DNA of 64,000 nt from CBDBCK01 sp965203345 (GTDB taxonomy: Bacteria; Chloroflexota; Dehalococcoidia; Lucifugimonadales; Lucifugimonadaceae): the NCBI GenBank assembly GCA_965203345.1, contig CBDBCK010000028.1:62001-126000 (forward strand), read 5' to 3'. The first letter of the stretch is position 1; the number at the start of each line of letters is the position of its first letter. The position numbers were made by a program, and so were the translations under genes. Positions 1-9,179 of this stretch are shown piece after piece. The notes under the pieces are model-generated. The model was not told the DNA's origin and searched no databases. It saw only the letters and a program-made list of their open reading frames with translations.

Positions 1-2
1 AT

Positions 3-965
3 GAAAGATTCACCCAAGCGCGCAGCCTGGATTTAGTGTACGGTGGGACAGAATGCAACGTCGCTGTATCGTTAGCAAAATTTGGAGTTGAAACAGAATG
101 GATTGGGGCGGTTCCGGATAACGATATAGGCCTGGCAACCTTGGAGTACGTACGGGCGTACGGGGTAGGCGTGCGTAACGTTGTCAAGAAGGGTACGCGC
201 ATGGGGCTGTATTTCTTGGAAATGGGTTCTTCCCATCGCCCTTCAAGGGTTATATACGACAGAGCTGGCAGTGCCTTCGCAAGCCTGAAATCAGGAGATT
301 TGAACTGGAGGCGTATTCTGAATGGTGCATCCTGGTTCCATTTCAGCGGCATATCTGCGGCAGTATCACCAAGTACCGCTCTCATATGCCAAGAGGCTGC
401 AAGAAACGCTAAAGAGGAAGGACTTACTGTAAGTTGCGACCTGAATTACCGCTCGTTTCTTTGGAACGCTGAAGAAGCCCAAAGAACTATGGTGCCTCTC
501 ATGGAAAATGTGGACGTTCTGCTTGGGGGCAGAGAAGATGCCCTAATATGTTTGGGGGCAGGCAAACGAGTCAAGGACAAGCAGGGAATCGATCAATATG
601 CTTGCGAGGAGGTCATAAAAGAACTCCAAGAAAGATTTGGTATCTCTCGGATTGGATTAACTATGCGCGAGGCCGACTCCGCAACTGAAAATCGCATAGC
701 TGGCTCATACTTTGACGGCAAGCGAGTTCACTTTTCACCTGCTATACCGATCAGCGATATTGTAGACAGAATAGGCGGAGGCGACGCTTTTGCAAGCGGA
801 GTAATATACGGAGAATTATGCGGATGGGAAGGCAAAAAAACGGTCGATTTTGCTTCCGCAGCAAACGCCTTAGCACATACTATTCACGGGGACTTCAACC
901 TCAGCAGTTTGGAAGAGGTCAAAGCCGCCACAAAATCTCCTGAAGGTGGGAGAGTCAGAAGATAG
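3..965 (+). CDS. PfkB-family sugar kinase, 2-keto-3-deoxygluconate kinase-like (5' end outside window)
   Basis: The frame is open to the left edge of the window (codons from base 3 read ERFTQARSLDL before VYGGTE), so the true start lies upstream and the GTG at 36 is internal. PfkB features are visible: the N-terminal GG-x-E-x-NVA sugar-binding motif, DLNYRSFLW in the middle (the DxNxR motif frequent in KDG kinases), and the C-terminal DRIGGGDAFASG anion hole with its catalytic Asp. The predicted reaction is ATP-dependent phosphorylation of 2-keto-3-deoxygluconate or a related keto sugar in the cytoplasm. Substrate is inferred from the DLNYRS motif only; ribokinase or fructokinase activity is not excluded. 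It faces the next gene tail to tail. Confidence 0.85.
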   Translation, partial: ERFTQARSLDLVYGGTECNVAVSLAKFGVETEWIGAVPDNDIGLATLEYVRAYGVGVRNVVKKGTRMGLYFLEMGSSHRPSRVIYDRAGSAFASLKSGDLNWRRILNGASWFHFSGISAAVSPSTALICQEAARNAKEEGLTVSCDLNYRSFLWNAEEAQRTMVPLMENVDVLLGGREDALICLGAGKRVKDKQGIDQYACEEVIKELQERFGISRIGLTMREADSATENRIAGSYFDGKRVHFSPAIPISDIVDRIGGGDAFASGVIYGELCGWEGKKTVDFASAANALAHTIHGDFNLSSLEEVKAATKSPEGGRVRR

Positions 966-990
966 CCTTATTCGGAAGGGTTTAGTTTCC

Positions 991-1512
991 CTATCCCGAC
1001 GACGAGCTTCTTCGTGAAGTCGTACGCCTACCACCTCTACCGGTACCGGTACCAGTCCGCTTTGTCGTACTAGAAGTAGGTCTGCTACGTGAAGTAGTAG
1101 ATCGTTTTGGAGCGGGCTTAGAGGCCGCAGGTTTAGCGGGTGCAGACTTGGGCGGTTCAGGTTCTGGCGGCTTTTCGTCTTTGGGTTGCGGTTCGGGTTT
1201 AGGAGGAGCAGATTTCTCTTCCTGTGGTGCTTTACTCTCGGGTTCTTTCGGTTTATCTGAGGGTTGGGGTTTGGGATCTGATGGTTGATCAGAGCTAGCA
1301 GATGGTTCCTCAGCAGACGATGGGGCCGGTGTTGCAGAAGCGGGGGGATCAGAAGAAGCATCTGACGGCTGATCTGCGCCCGTACCTGGCAACTTTCGAG
1401 GAGCAGAAGTACCAGACCGCTTGACGGCGGAATCAAACATCTCACGTACCCGCGTAAAAACCTTTTTCGCGTTCCCTAGAAGCTTGTCCAAGAAGCTCAT
1501 ATTCATTTGCAT
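991..1512 (-). CDS. Hypothetical low-complexity protein with N-terminal amphipathic helix
   Basis: I do not recognise a family. The protein has a short helical N-terminus (MSFLDKLLGNAKKVFTRVREM), then a long disordered stretch rich in Pro, Ser, Ala, Glu and Lys, and ends in a basic Arg/Thr/Ser/Gly tail. The start was chosen at the ATG at 1512 because an AGGG lies five bases upstream of it. The ATG at 1551 has no such site, and ATGs at 1506 and 1500 are alternatives. A competing minus-strand frame over the same bases (870-1445) looks like an artefact of the repetitive codons. The charge pattern (acidic/proline middle, basic tail) could suit nucleic-acid or membrane-surface association, but this is a guess. 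Confidence 0.55.
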   Translation of the reverse strand: MQMNMSFLDKLLGNAKKVFTRVREMFDSAVKRSGTSAPRKLPGTGADQPSDASSDPPASATPAPSSAEEPSASSDQPSDPKPQPSDKPKEPESKAPQEEKSAPPKPEPQPKDEKPPEPEPPKSAPAKPAASKPAPKRSTTSRSRPTSSTTKRTGTGTGRGGRRTTSRRSSSSG

Positions 1513-1819
1513 TGCGACCCTGCCTTTCATTTGAGTAAGATTCCGCTTCACACACCACTAAGAGAGGAAGAAGCTAAAATTAACACGCATCTTACACATT
1601 AAAGATAGTACACTAAATGTCAATCCACTAAATAAGCCACTCTTCACCGATCTATGGTAGTTTTGATCCTTACTGACCCGTCCATAGTAATATATAAGAA
1701 GAATTAAAGCTGTAAGCCATGCCAGAAACCTTTGTGAACTTACCAGTCACATACCCTTAAGTTACTAAAATAGAACCCTCAGGACTCCACTCCGTACGAG
1801 ATACTTAATAGTAGTACCG
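1513..1819. other. Divergent intergenic region
   Basis: This A+T-rich stretch separates two divergently transcribed genes and should hold both promoters. A TTGACA-like hexamer lies on the minus strand (bases 1618-1623), but no well-spaced -10 partner is evident. I see no RNA gene or repeat. Confidence 0.4.
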
Positions 1820-2395
1820 ATGGATAGTCCCATGATTCTAAAAACCCTTCTTTGCGTCATTGCGACATTCGTCCTGCTGTTGCCCATTACAGCCTCTGCT
1901 CAATCACCGCCACCACCTGGAGAAGCGGGACCCTACGCCGTTGTACTAGAAGAAAACCGAGGCCCGTACCATGTCCGAATATGGCAATCACCAGAACGCT
2001 CTGTAGCAGGTGTAACTCGTTTCATAGTTGAACTGCGAGATCACCGCGGCACATCCGTGGATGGCGCTTCTATAACGGTTTATGCAGATCCGCAAGAGGA
2101 AGGACGCAGGCAAAAATCGCTTGCACTCAATGCCCCTCTAAATCCTGAGCTGTACCACGTATCTCTAGATATGGATGAGCCGGACGAGTGGGCAATCCAG
2201 TTCCTGATAGCTGGACCTAGCGGAACAATACAGGTAGATATGCCTATAATCGTATCCGCTAGGGGAAGAAGCGGTACATTTGATCAGCCTGCCACGTGGC
2301 TCTTCATAGGTATCCAAATCAGCTTGATAGCGAGCGTCGCCTTGCTATGGTGGAACGGTCGGCGGAAGAAAGCAATTCTTTCCCAAAACCCGTAA
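1820..2395 (+). CDS. Secreted, C-terminally membrane-anchored beta-domain protein (YtkA/FixH-like)
   Basis: The 191-aa product starts with a signal peptide (hydrophobic residues about 6-26, ending ASAQS). A domain of about 120 residues follows that looks beta-rich, with VELRDHRGTSVDGASITVYADP and a late WAIQFLIAGPSG strand. It ends with one membrane helix (about 158-178, FIGIQISLIASVALLWW) and a basic RRKK stop-transfer. This layout, an extracytoplasmic Ig-like domain tethered to the membrane, resembles YtkA-like or FixH-like proteins linked to metal or cytochrome assembly. The assignment rests on architecture alone. The start could also be the ATG at 1832. It faces the glycosyltransferase gene tail to tail. 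Confidence 0.6.
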   Translation: MDSPMILKTLLCVIATFVLLLPITASAQSPPPPGEAGPYAVVLEENRGPYHVRIWQSPERSVAGVTRFIVELRDHRGTSVDGASITVYADPQEEGRRQKSLALNAPLNPELYHVSLDMDEPDEWAIQFLIAGPSGTIQVDMPIIVSARGRSGTFDQPATWLFIGIQISLIASVALLWWNGRRKKAILSQNP

Positions 2396-2440
2396 CCCCA
2401 CCCCAAAACGACCTCTCTATTCACAAGGTAAAGGGAGAGT

Positions 2441-3919
2441 TCAACATCCTACGCGTAGAGCAGCCAGCTTGAGCATAGCCTCCAAGACTATCATCGGTGA
2501 CATCTTAGACATGCCGGCCGCTCTTTTTTTGAATATGTATGGCACTTCGACTATCTTAAGCCCGGCATTTTCACAATAATAGATAACCTCCGCTTGAAAA
2601 CCGAACCCAATGACACGCGCCCTCTGAAAGCCGGAACGAAGTATAACAGAGGTACGAAATGCCTTGAATCCCGAGGAAACATCTCTGGTTTTGGTGCCCA
2701 GTGTCAAGCGCATACCTCTCGAGCCGGTGAACGACAGGAGCTTCCTTCTAATACCCCACTGTTTCTCAGACCCTCCACCCAATATGTAGCGGGAGCCGAC
2801 GGATATATCGGCCTGCTTTAGATTCTCAAGCAACAAGGGAACCATCGCTACAGGATGCGACATATCGGCATCCATCTGAACAACCTGCTCCGTGCCTTCC
2901 TTGATGGCGGCCCTAAAACCAGAAACATAAGCCCTTCGCAGTCCGGCTTTTCTTGAGCGGCGGATTACCCTAAACCCAGCTGGGAAATTTTGCGCCAGAT
3001 CCTCCGCCAGGTCAGCTGTGCCGTCCGGAGAAGAGTCGTCCACAACTATTATGCCCATCCCCTCTATACTCAACTCCTTAAGTTGACTAACCAATACAGG
3101 CAGAGTCTCCTTTTCTTGGTACGTAGGAATTATTACACTCGTACTCATTGGCTTGTCGTTACCGGCCATTGTCTCGGACACTTCGTCGTCATGGTATCTG
3201 CCTAACACAAGATTGCACTTTATGTTGACTATATCGATAAAGCCCCCTATACCATTCCAAAGCCCTACCTTGCTCTCTACAGAATGTTTCCAGGTTATGG
3301 GCAGTTCTTCCACTTTAAAGCCGCGTAGACGAGCAATTATCAAGGTTTCCACGTCAAACCCAAAGCCATCTACGGACAATCTGGAAAATATAGACTCAGC
3401 AGCCTCTTTTGAGAACATCTTGAAGCCACATTGGGTATCTTGGACACCCTTTAGCACCAGAAAGCTAACCCATTTGCTAAATGCCAAACTTATGAAGCGT
3501 CTGATGAACGACTCACCCTCACGTTTTGCGCCTTCCTTCTCGCGGGAGCCTATCATCACGCCGCTCTTACGAGCCTCCAAACTCAGGAACCGCTGTATCT
3601 CTTCCGGGGGAGTTGAGAGGTCGGCATCGGTAAAAACTCGCCACTTGCCATACGCGCTCAGCATACCTTCCCTAACGGCTGCCCCTTTCCCTCTATGTGG
3701 GAGCTCTATTCGTCGAATGCGGGGAGAAGTCTTTGCCACGGAGTCTGTTTCTGCCCCAGTGTTGTCTGTAGAACCGTCGTCCGCTACCACAATTTCCCAT
3801 TCCAGGCCGGCTTTATCCAGGGTATCGCTCAATATCATAAGCGTATCCCTTATCCGCGCCCCTTCATTGTAGGCAGGAACTATAACTGACAAATCGGGAG
3901 ATGAGTCCGGGCGCTTCAT
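2441..3919 (-). CDS. Fusion of two GT2 glycosyltransferases (dolichyl-phosphate sugar synthase types)
   Basis: Two complete GT-A folds sit in one 492-aa chain. The first (about residues 8-240) begins SVIVPAYNEG, has VVADDGSTDNT and TDADLSTP, and resembles dolichyl-phosphate glucosyltransferases (DxD-type TDAD). The second (about 258-490) begins SVIIPTYQEKETLP, has VVDDSSPDGT and QMDADMSHP, and resembles dolichyl-phosphate mannose synthase. Both would transfer a sugar from a nucleotide donor to a polyprenyl phosphate on the cytoplasmic face of the membrane. No membrane helices are obvious. Donors and acceptors are inferred. The gene lies 49 bases downstream of lysC on the same strand, so it may be co-transcribed. 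Confidence 0.85.
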   Translation of the reverse strand: MKRPDSSPDLSVIVPAYNEGARIRDTLMILSDTLDKAGLEWEIVVADDGSTDNTGAETDSVAKTSPRIRRIELPHRGKGAAVREGMLSAYGKWRVFTDADLSTPPEEIQRFLSLEARKSGVMIGSREKEGAKREGESFIRRFISLAFSKWVSFLVLKGVQDTQCGFKMFSKEAAESIFSRLSVDGFGFDVETLIIARLRGFKVEELPITWKHSVESKVGLWNGIGGFIDIVNIKCNLVLGRYHDDEVSETMAGNDKPMSTSVIIPTYQEKETLPVLVSQLKELSIEGMGIIVVDDSSPDGTADLAEDLAQNFPAGFRVIRRSRKAGLRRAYVSGFRAAIKEGTEQVVQMDADMSHPVAMVPLLLENLKQADISVGSRYILGGGSEKQWGIRRKLLSFTGSRGMRLTLGTKTRDVSSGFKAFRTSVILRSGFQRARVIGFGFQAEVIYYCENAGLKIVEVPYIFKKRAAGMSKMSPMIVLEAMLKLAALRVGC

Positions 3920-3968
3920 CTTGTTTAGATATCAGGCTTTTAGGATCGGGAGGTAGGCAACGCGTTCG

Positions 3969-5237
3969 TTAATCCGCTATCCACTCAAACGCTTTATGAA
4001 GAGCGGACACGGCAGTTTTGACGTCGTCTCTTGATATTACGCATGTGATCCGAATCTCTGAAGTAGATATCATCTCTATGTTGACGCCCGCGCCACCGAG
4101 CGTATCAAACATAAGGGAAGCATAACCCGGGCTATTTTGCATACCGGTTCCCACGATGCTTACCTTTGCAAGACCTTCTTTATACTCAACCTTCTCCTCT
4201 CCATGCCGGCTTTCTACTATGCTCAGCGCCTTTCTAAAGTCGCTTTGTGACACCGTGAAACCAAAAACAGCCCTGCCTTTGGTTCCATACGCTGCGTGCA
4301 CTATCACGTCCACGCTGATATTTTCAGTAGCCAGGGGAGACAGTATTTTAGCCGCGGCTCCAGGGGTATCTTCAACTCCATATAAAGATATCTTCGCTAT
4401 ATCTTTATCCACCGGAATGCCGGTAACGACTTTTCTTATTTCCATACCGTCTTTCCTTTGCAGACTACTCCGTTTAGGTAACGAATGTATGAGAGTGCCG
4501 GGCGCTTCGGAGAATGAGGACGCCACATATACCGGCATTTCATATACTGCCGCCAACTCTATGGAGCGCGGGTTCATCTTCGCTCCTAAAAAAGCCATTT
4601 CCAACATCTCTTGAAAGTCTACCTCCTTCAGCTTGACTGCTACAGGCTCAAGACGAGGGTCTGCTGTATATATACCCTCCACGTCCGTATATATCTCGCA
4701 GCGGCTTGCTTTAAGAGCTATAGCAAGCGACACCGCCGTCGTATCAGAACCGCCGCGCCCCAGTGTCGTAACGTCCCCGGCCTTGGCATAGAACCCCTGA
4801 AAACCTGCCACTACCACTATATTACCCTTGTTGAGTTCGTTTATGACGCGCGAGGCGTCTACCGAAGCTATGCGCGCAGACGTGTACTCCGAGTTTGTCC
4901 TGATACCTGCCTGAGACCCACTTAGGCTTATCGCCTTACGTCCCAGGGAGTTTATAGCTATCGCCATCAGGGCACTGCTGGCGTTTTCGCCTGTAGCCAA
5001 AAGGTTGTCAATCTCTCTTGTAGAAGAAGGGAGCTCACCGGCCGTTACAGCTTGAGCATGCTTCATCAGCTGATTAGTGGAATCCCCCATGGCGGACACA
5101 ACAACAACCAGGTGCTCCCCTGACTTGGCGCGTCTACACACCCTGACAGCCGCTCGCCGAATCATTGAGAGGTCCTTAAGTGAGCTACCTCCGTACTTCT
5201 GAACAACTACCCCGGATGAGCCGGTCCCGGTGCTCAC
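3969..5237 (-). CDS. lysC: Aspartate kinase (monofunctional, two ACT domains)
   Basis: Catalyses phosphorylation of aspartate, the first step of Lys/Thr/Met synthesis. After a 9-residue lead the catalytic domain opens VVVQKYGGSSLKD (the K-Y-GG-S-S form of the KFGGTS motif) and continues to about residue 250 with TLGRGGSDTTA. Two ACT repeats follow (about 270-410; VEDTPGAAAKILSPL and GTGMQNSPGYASLM) that should bind feedback effectors. The start is the GTG at 5237, which overlaps the thrB stop as GTGA and has GGAG four bases upstream. A longer reading frame back to 5360 would run into thrB and is rejected. The coupling to thrB suggests a threonine-branch operon. Confidence 0.93.
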   Translation of the reverse strand: MSTGTGSSGVVVQKYGGSSLKDLSMIRRAAVRVCRRAKSGEHLVVVVSAMGDSTNQLMKHAQAVTAGELPSSTREIDNLLATGENASSALMAIAINSLGRKAISLSGSQAGIRTNSEYTSARIASVDASRVINELNKGNIVVVAGFQGFYAKAGDVTTLGRGGSDTTAVSLAIALKASRCEIYTDVEGIYTADPRLEPVAVKLKEVDFQEMLEMAFLGAKMNPRSIELAAVYEMPVYVASSFSEAPGTLIHSLPKRSSLQRKDGMEIRKVVTGIPVDKDIAKISLYGVEDTPGAAAKILSPLATENISVDVIVHAAYGTKGRAVFGFTVSQSDFRKALSIVESRHGEEKVEYKEGLAKVSIVGTGMQNSPGYASLMFDTLGGAGVNIEMISTSEIRITCVISRDDVKTAVSALHKAFEWIAD

Positions 5238-6142
5238 TCTTCTCCGTCTACCACTCGTGCGCCCGTTCGGGAAGGCCAAACTATAGATACCCGGCCTCCG
5301 AGCTGAGCGATGCGGACAGCCTCCGCCATCTCGTAGTAAACCGTGTATTCGTTCCCGCACGTCAAAGCGGCTATAGCAGGCCCTGAACCTGAAAGAAACG
5401 CCCCTTTCGCACCTCCGCGTAACGCAGCGTCTATTATGCTTTGCATACCTGTAAATCCAGAAGATCTATAAGGTTGATGCAACTTGTCTTGCGTGGCGTA
5501 TTTAAGCAAAGAAAGATCAGAAGATGCAAAGCTGGATATCAGGAGAGCGGCACGCCCGATATTGTAAACGGCGTCACCGCGTGATATCTGCTCGGGTAAC
5601 TTCGCTCGAGATTCGTGTGTACTCGTAGAAGAGTCAGGAATATACAAGACACAGGAGAGGTTTTCAGGTATAGGAGTGCTGGTGACTATCCATTCGCCAG
5701 CCTCATGAATCCCTATCGTACAGCCACCGGCTAAAGCGGGGGACACGTTGTCAGGGTGTCCTTCAATATCGGCGGCTATCCTTACCAAACGTGAAAAAGG
5801 AAGGTCCGCGCCAGCAAAAGCTGCACCTGCCAGAAGTCCGGCTACTATCGACGCAGAACTTGAACCCAGGCCTCTCCCAACCGGAATTTTGCTAATATAC
5901 CGATAGTGAAGGGAAGGCATCTGCTCCCCTATTTCCGAGAAAGCAGCGTCCACGCCCGTAATTATCAGATTCCTTGCGTCCAGAGGGATATGACCTTCAC
6001 CCTCGCCTTCTATCTCTATGCCGAAGGGTCCACCCGTTATAGTTATGGTGTCCCAAATATCCAGGGCCATGCCTATACAATCAAAGCCTGGCCCTAAATT
6101 CGCCATGGTTGCTGGCACCTTTACCTTTACTTGCTTCGGCAC
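5234..6142 (-). CDS. thrB: Homoserine kinase
   Basis: A 302-aa GHMP-family kinase that phosphorylates homoserine in threonine synthesis. The family motifs are clear: N-terminal VPATMANLGPGFDCIGMAL, the phosphate-binding loop PVGRGLGSSSASI at about residues 87-99, and the C-terminal GAFLSGSGPAIAAL. The start is a GTG at 6142 with a strong GGAGG eight bases upstream. The stop overlaps the lysC start by four bases, so the two are likely translated together. The 5' side faces tRNA-Pro, which is divergent. Confidence 0.93.
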   Translation of the reverse strand: MPKQVKVKVPATMANLGPGFDCIGMALDIWDTITITGGPFGIEIEGEGEGHIPLDARNLIITGVDAAFSEIGEQMPSLHYRYISKIPVGRGLGSSSASIVAGLLAGAAFAGADLPFSRLVRIAADIEGHPDNVSPALAGGCTIGIHEAGEWIVTSTPIPENLSCVLYIPDSSTSTHESRAKLPEQISRGDAVYNIGRAALLISSFASSDLSLLKYATQDKLHQPYRSSGFTGMQSIIDAALRGGAKGAFLSGSGPAIAALTCGNEYTVYYEMAEAVRIAQLGGRVSIVWPSRTGARVVDGEE

Positions 6143-6184
6143 AGTGCAGACCTCCGAGCGCGATAAGATATATAATCAGCCTCG

Positions 6185-6261
<77 letters not shown>

Positions 6262-6683
6262 TACATTCCAGCCTGAAGGCCGACGATATAGAGACAAACC
6301 GCTCCCAAGCCACATCTCCAACACAGAGTAGGCGGACAGCGGGATCAAAACAGTTGGACTAGTAACCTTTACCCCATCACACCCGCGCGACATATAAAGA
6401 ACTCCTTTTTAGTTTGCCAAACGTAAATAGATAAGGTATCGCAAAATAGTTAACAAGCCTAGTATATATCCCTTAGCTTACGCTTTACTAAGCGTATATG
6501 GCGCGTAGACCAGAGTCAAACCATAAATCTGGAGCATTAAGTCTAGTCGCTCAACTTGTTGATCTGCTTTTTGAATCACGCATGAGCCGACAACCCCAGC
6601 CGTCATTTCGCGTTCATCTGTGCTTCCGAATGGGAAAAGAAGCAAGTTAACACCTCTTATCAAATATATGTTATTATTACAAT
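6262..6683. other. Gene-free junction after tRNA-Pro
   Basis: About 420 bases between the tRNA 3' end and the first island gene. I find no confident coding sequence or RNA. A minus-strand frame (6478-6813) exists but has no recognisable domain and overlaps the hsdS-like start. The segment likely holds the island's left junction and the promoter for the downstream operon. Confidence 0.4.
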
Positions 6684-7283
6684 ATGCAAATACTGACACA
6701 AAAAGAGCGATACCTTGACCAGGTAGCCGAAATATCCACGGGCACAACTTTCCGCTCTCGCATTGAGCAAAATCCCTACGGCAACAGAATAATACAAATG
6801 CGAGATATATCAAGCAACGGTGAATTAAGGATTGAAGAGGCTTTCAGGGTTCAGGCGCAAACACAAAATTGCCTACTGAAAAGAGGAGACTTAATATTCC
6901 GTTCCAGGGGGTACTCAACAACGGCGATCCTGTTTGATTCTGACGAAAAAGACGTAGGAATTGCAGCCCCTCTTCTCCGTATAAGGGCAAACAGAGAAAA
7001 GGTCTTACCCGAATACCTTCTCTGGTATCTGAACCAGCCGCGGACCCAGCAGCGCCTCGCCTCTCTTACCACAAGAACGACCGTTTCGGCACTAAACATC
7101 AAAAGCCTAAAGGAAATCCCAATCACTCTACCCGATATGGAAACACAAAAACTGATTGGCGAAGTCTACGCCCTCTCCGTCCGCGAACAGAAACTGCTTG
7201 AACTCATCGGGAAAAAGCGTAGAGTTTACACAGACGAATCTCTAACAAGCCTTGCGGAGACTCAACATCAAAAAACCGAATAA
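6684..7283 (+). CDS. Half-size type I restriction specificity subunit (HsdS-like)
   Basis: The 199-aa product has one target-recognition domain (about 10-160) followed by a single C-terminal helical region, which is half of a normal HsdS. Family signs are the start LDQVAEISTGTTFRSR, the central GDLIFRSRG, and the TRD end NIKSLKEIPITLPDMETQKLIGEV, leading into the helix EQKLLELIGKKRR. Half-size S subunits in other systems work as dimers, so it may serve the adjacent HsdM, 16 bases downstream. No clear ribosome site precedes the ATG. It could also be a remnant of a full hsdS. Confidence 0.75.
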   Translation: MQILTQKERYLDQVAEISTGTTFRSRIEQNPYGNRIIQMRDISSNGELRIEEAFRVQAQTQNCLLKRGDLIFRSRGYSTTAILFDSDEKDVGIAAPLLRIRANREKVLPEYLLWYLNQPRTQQRLASLTTRTTVSALNIKSLKEIPITLPDMETQKLIGEVYALSVREQKLLELIGKKRRVYTDESLTSLAETQHQKTE

Positions 7284-7299
7284 CAAGGAAACAAAACGA

Positions 7300-8820
7300 A
7301 TGAGTGAAGAACAACAAATCAGACAGCAAGACATAAACAAAGCAGCATGGGGTGCCTGCGACACTTTCCGGGGCGTTATGGACGCAGGCCAGTACAAGGA
7401 CTACGTCCTCGTTATGCTCTTCTTGAAATACATAAGCGACGTGTGGCGCGACCACTACGAGGGGTATAAGCGAATACACGAGGGAGACGATGAGCGAATA
7501 CGCCGGAAAATGAAGCGTGAGCGTTTTGTCCTGCCGGAAGGCAGCAGTTTCTACGACCTGTACCAAAAGCGTTCGGAGCCCAACGTCGGCGAACTCATCA
7601 ACGTAGCCCTGGATGCCATTGAAGCGGAGAACAGGGGAAAACTGGAAAATGTGTTCCGCAACATCGACTTCAACAGTGAAGTCAACCTTGGAAGAACAAG
7701 AGACCGCAATCGTCGCCTGAAGCTGCTGCTTGAGGACTTCAACAAGCCCGAACTGGACATGAGCCCGAGCCGTGTTGCGGAAGACGTGATCGGCAACACG
7801 TATATCTATATGATTGAGCGCTTCGCGTCCGACGCCGGAAAAAAGGCCGGAGAATTCTACACCCCGCACAAGGTGTCCGAACTGGTGGCGAGACTGTGCG
7901 CCCCCAAACCTGGAGCTCGCATCTGCGACCCGGCATGCGGTTCGGGCGGTTTGCTGATTGAAGCCGCAAGGCACGTGGGAAACAACAACTTCTCCCTTTA
8001 CGGAATGGAGTCAAACGGAAACACATGGGCGCTTTGTAGGATGAACATGTTTCTGCACGGCTTTGATTCTGCCGGAATTGAGTGGTGCAACACACTCACG
8101 GCGCCGGCTCTGGTAGAAAATGACCGTTTGATGAGATTCAACAACGTAGTGGCAAATCCACCCTTCTCTCTTGACAAATGGGGCGCAGAAGGCGCAGAGG
8201 CGGACCTTTACAAACGGTTCCGGCGCGGGGTTCCCCCCAGGTCAAAGGGAGACTATGCATTCATAAGCCACATGATAGAGGCAGCGTTGGAAAAGAAGGG
8301 GCGGATTGCCGTGGTGGTCCCGCACGGCGTTTTGTTTCGTGGCGGTGCAGAAGGACGCATCCGGCGGCAGTTGATTGAGGAAAACCTGTTGGATGCCGTA
8401 GTCGGGCTTCCGGTCAACCTCTTCCCAACCGCCGCAATACCGGTGGCTATCCTGGTGTTTGACCGATCGCGTGAGATGGGAGGCGAGAACGAAAAACGCA
8501 GAGACGTCCTGTTTATTGACGCCAGCCGGGAATACGAAGCCGGAAAAAATCAAAACAACCTGCTGGAAGGACACATAGAAAAGATTGCTGAAACCTACAA
8601 AAAGCGCGAAGACGTGGACAAATACGCGCACGTAGCGGATCTTGAAGAGATAGAGGAAAACGACTTCAACCTAAACATCCCGCGCTACGTGGACACCTTT
8701 GAGGAAGAAGAGGAGATAGACATTGACGCCGTGCAAAAGGAGATCAACCAGTTGGAAGAGGAGTTGGAAAAGGTGCGTAGAGAGATGGACAAGTTGTTAG
8801 AAGGGATAAAAAGGGCATGA
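7300..8820 (+). CDS. hsdM: Type I restriction-modification methylase subunit, copy 1 (intact motifs)
   Basis: A 506-aa N6-adenine methyltransferase. The N-terminal helical HsdM domain covers about residues 5-140. The catalytic core has motif X GEFYTPHKVSELV, SAM-binding motif I DPACGSGGLL and catalytic motif IV NPPF in NNVVANPPFSLDKW. The C-terminus is a coiled coil rich in Glu/Lys (about 460-506), typical for contact with HsdS. The start is the ATG at 7300, which matches the start of the second copy; an in-frame extension to 7252 lies inside the upstream hsdS-like gene. The stop overlaps the dinD remnant by ATGA. With HsdS and HsdR it would form the complete enzyme. Confidence 0.95.
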   Translation: MSEEQQIRQQDINKAAWGACDTFRGVMDAGQYKDYVLVMLFLKYISDVWRDHYEGYKRIHEGDDERIRRKMKRERFVLPEGSSFYDLYQKRSEPNVGELINVALDAIEAENRGKLENVFRNIDFNSEVNLGRTRDRNRRLKLLLEDFNKPELDMSPSRVAEDVIGNTYIYMIERFASDAGKKAGEFYTPHKVSELVARLCAPKPGARICDPACGSGGLLIEAARHVGNNNFSLYGMESNGNTWALCRMNMFLHGFDSAGIEWCNTLTAPALVENDRLMRFNNVVANPPFSLDKWGAEGAEADLYKRFRRGVPPRSKGDYAFISHMIEAALEKKGRIAVVVPHGVLFRGGAEGRIRRQLIEENLLDAVVGLPVNLFPTAAIPVAILVFDRSREMGGENEKRRDVLFIDASREYEAGKNQNNLLEGHIEKIAETYKKREDVDKYAHVADLEEIEENDFNLNIPRYVDTFEEEEEIDIDAVQKEINQLEEELEKVRREMDKLLEGIKRA

Positions 8821-9146
8821 AAGAAACAGACGGGCAACACAAACAAACCTTCAGCGACATACGCAGACTGGGGGAAGATAAAACCGAATATTGGTCAGCG
8901 AGAGACTTGCAGCCAGTCATGGAATACAGCAGCTGGCAAAACTTCACGGCGATCATCAAGAAGGCAATCAAGGCTTGTAAGAACTCAGGAATGGTTCCAT
9001 TAGGATCAGGCGCCAAACGGAACCCTGGAGATAAAGAGAGCATGAAACATGCGTTCTTTACCTATATCTGCAAAGATATATACACAAAATTGAGTTTTAT
9101 GTATATATCAAGTGAAACATATACAGTTCCTGCTAAGGGTTGTTGA
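8817..9146 (+). pseudogene. Truncated dinD (DNA-damage-inducible protein D), copy A
   Basis: The first 60 or so residues match DinD (TFSDIRRLGEDKTEYWSARDLQPVMEY, then KACKNSG and LGSGAKR). The rest diverges into a short unrelated tail, and the product is 109 aa against about 270 for full DinD. Relative to copy B it lacks twelve codons (36 bases) inside the conserved SDHF...KMV segment. It starts with ATGA overlap on hsdM, so it may still be translated, but function is doubtful. Confidence 0.75.
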
Positions 9147-9179
9147 AGGGTAAAACCGAATAACAAGGGAACAAAACGG

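Noticed and set aside
870..1445. 191-codon minus-strand frame overlapping the disordered protein gene
   Set aside because: Its composition follows from the repetitive codons of the real frame; it runs into the kinase 3' end and has no ribosome site or domain.
4156..4925. Plus-strand frames inside lysC
   Set aside because: Antisense shadows of a clearly recognised gene.
6478..6813. 111-codon minus-strand frame after tRNA-Pro
   Set aside because: No recognised domain, overlaps the hsdS-like start, and composition does not suggest coding.
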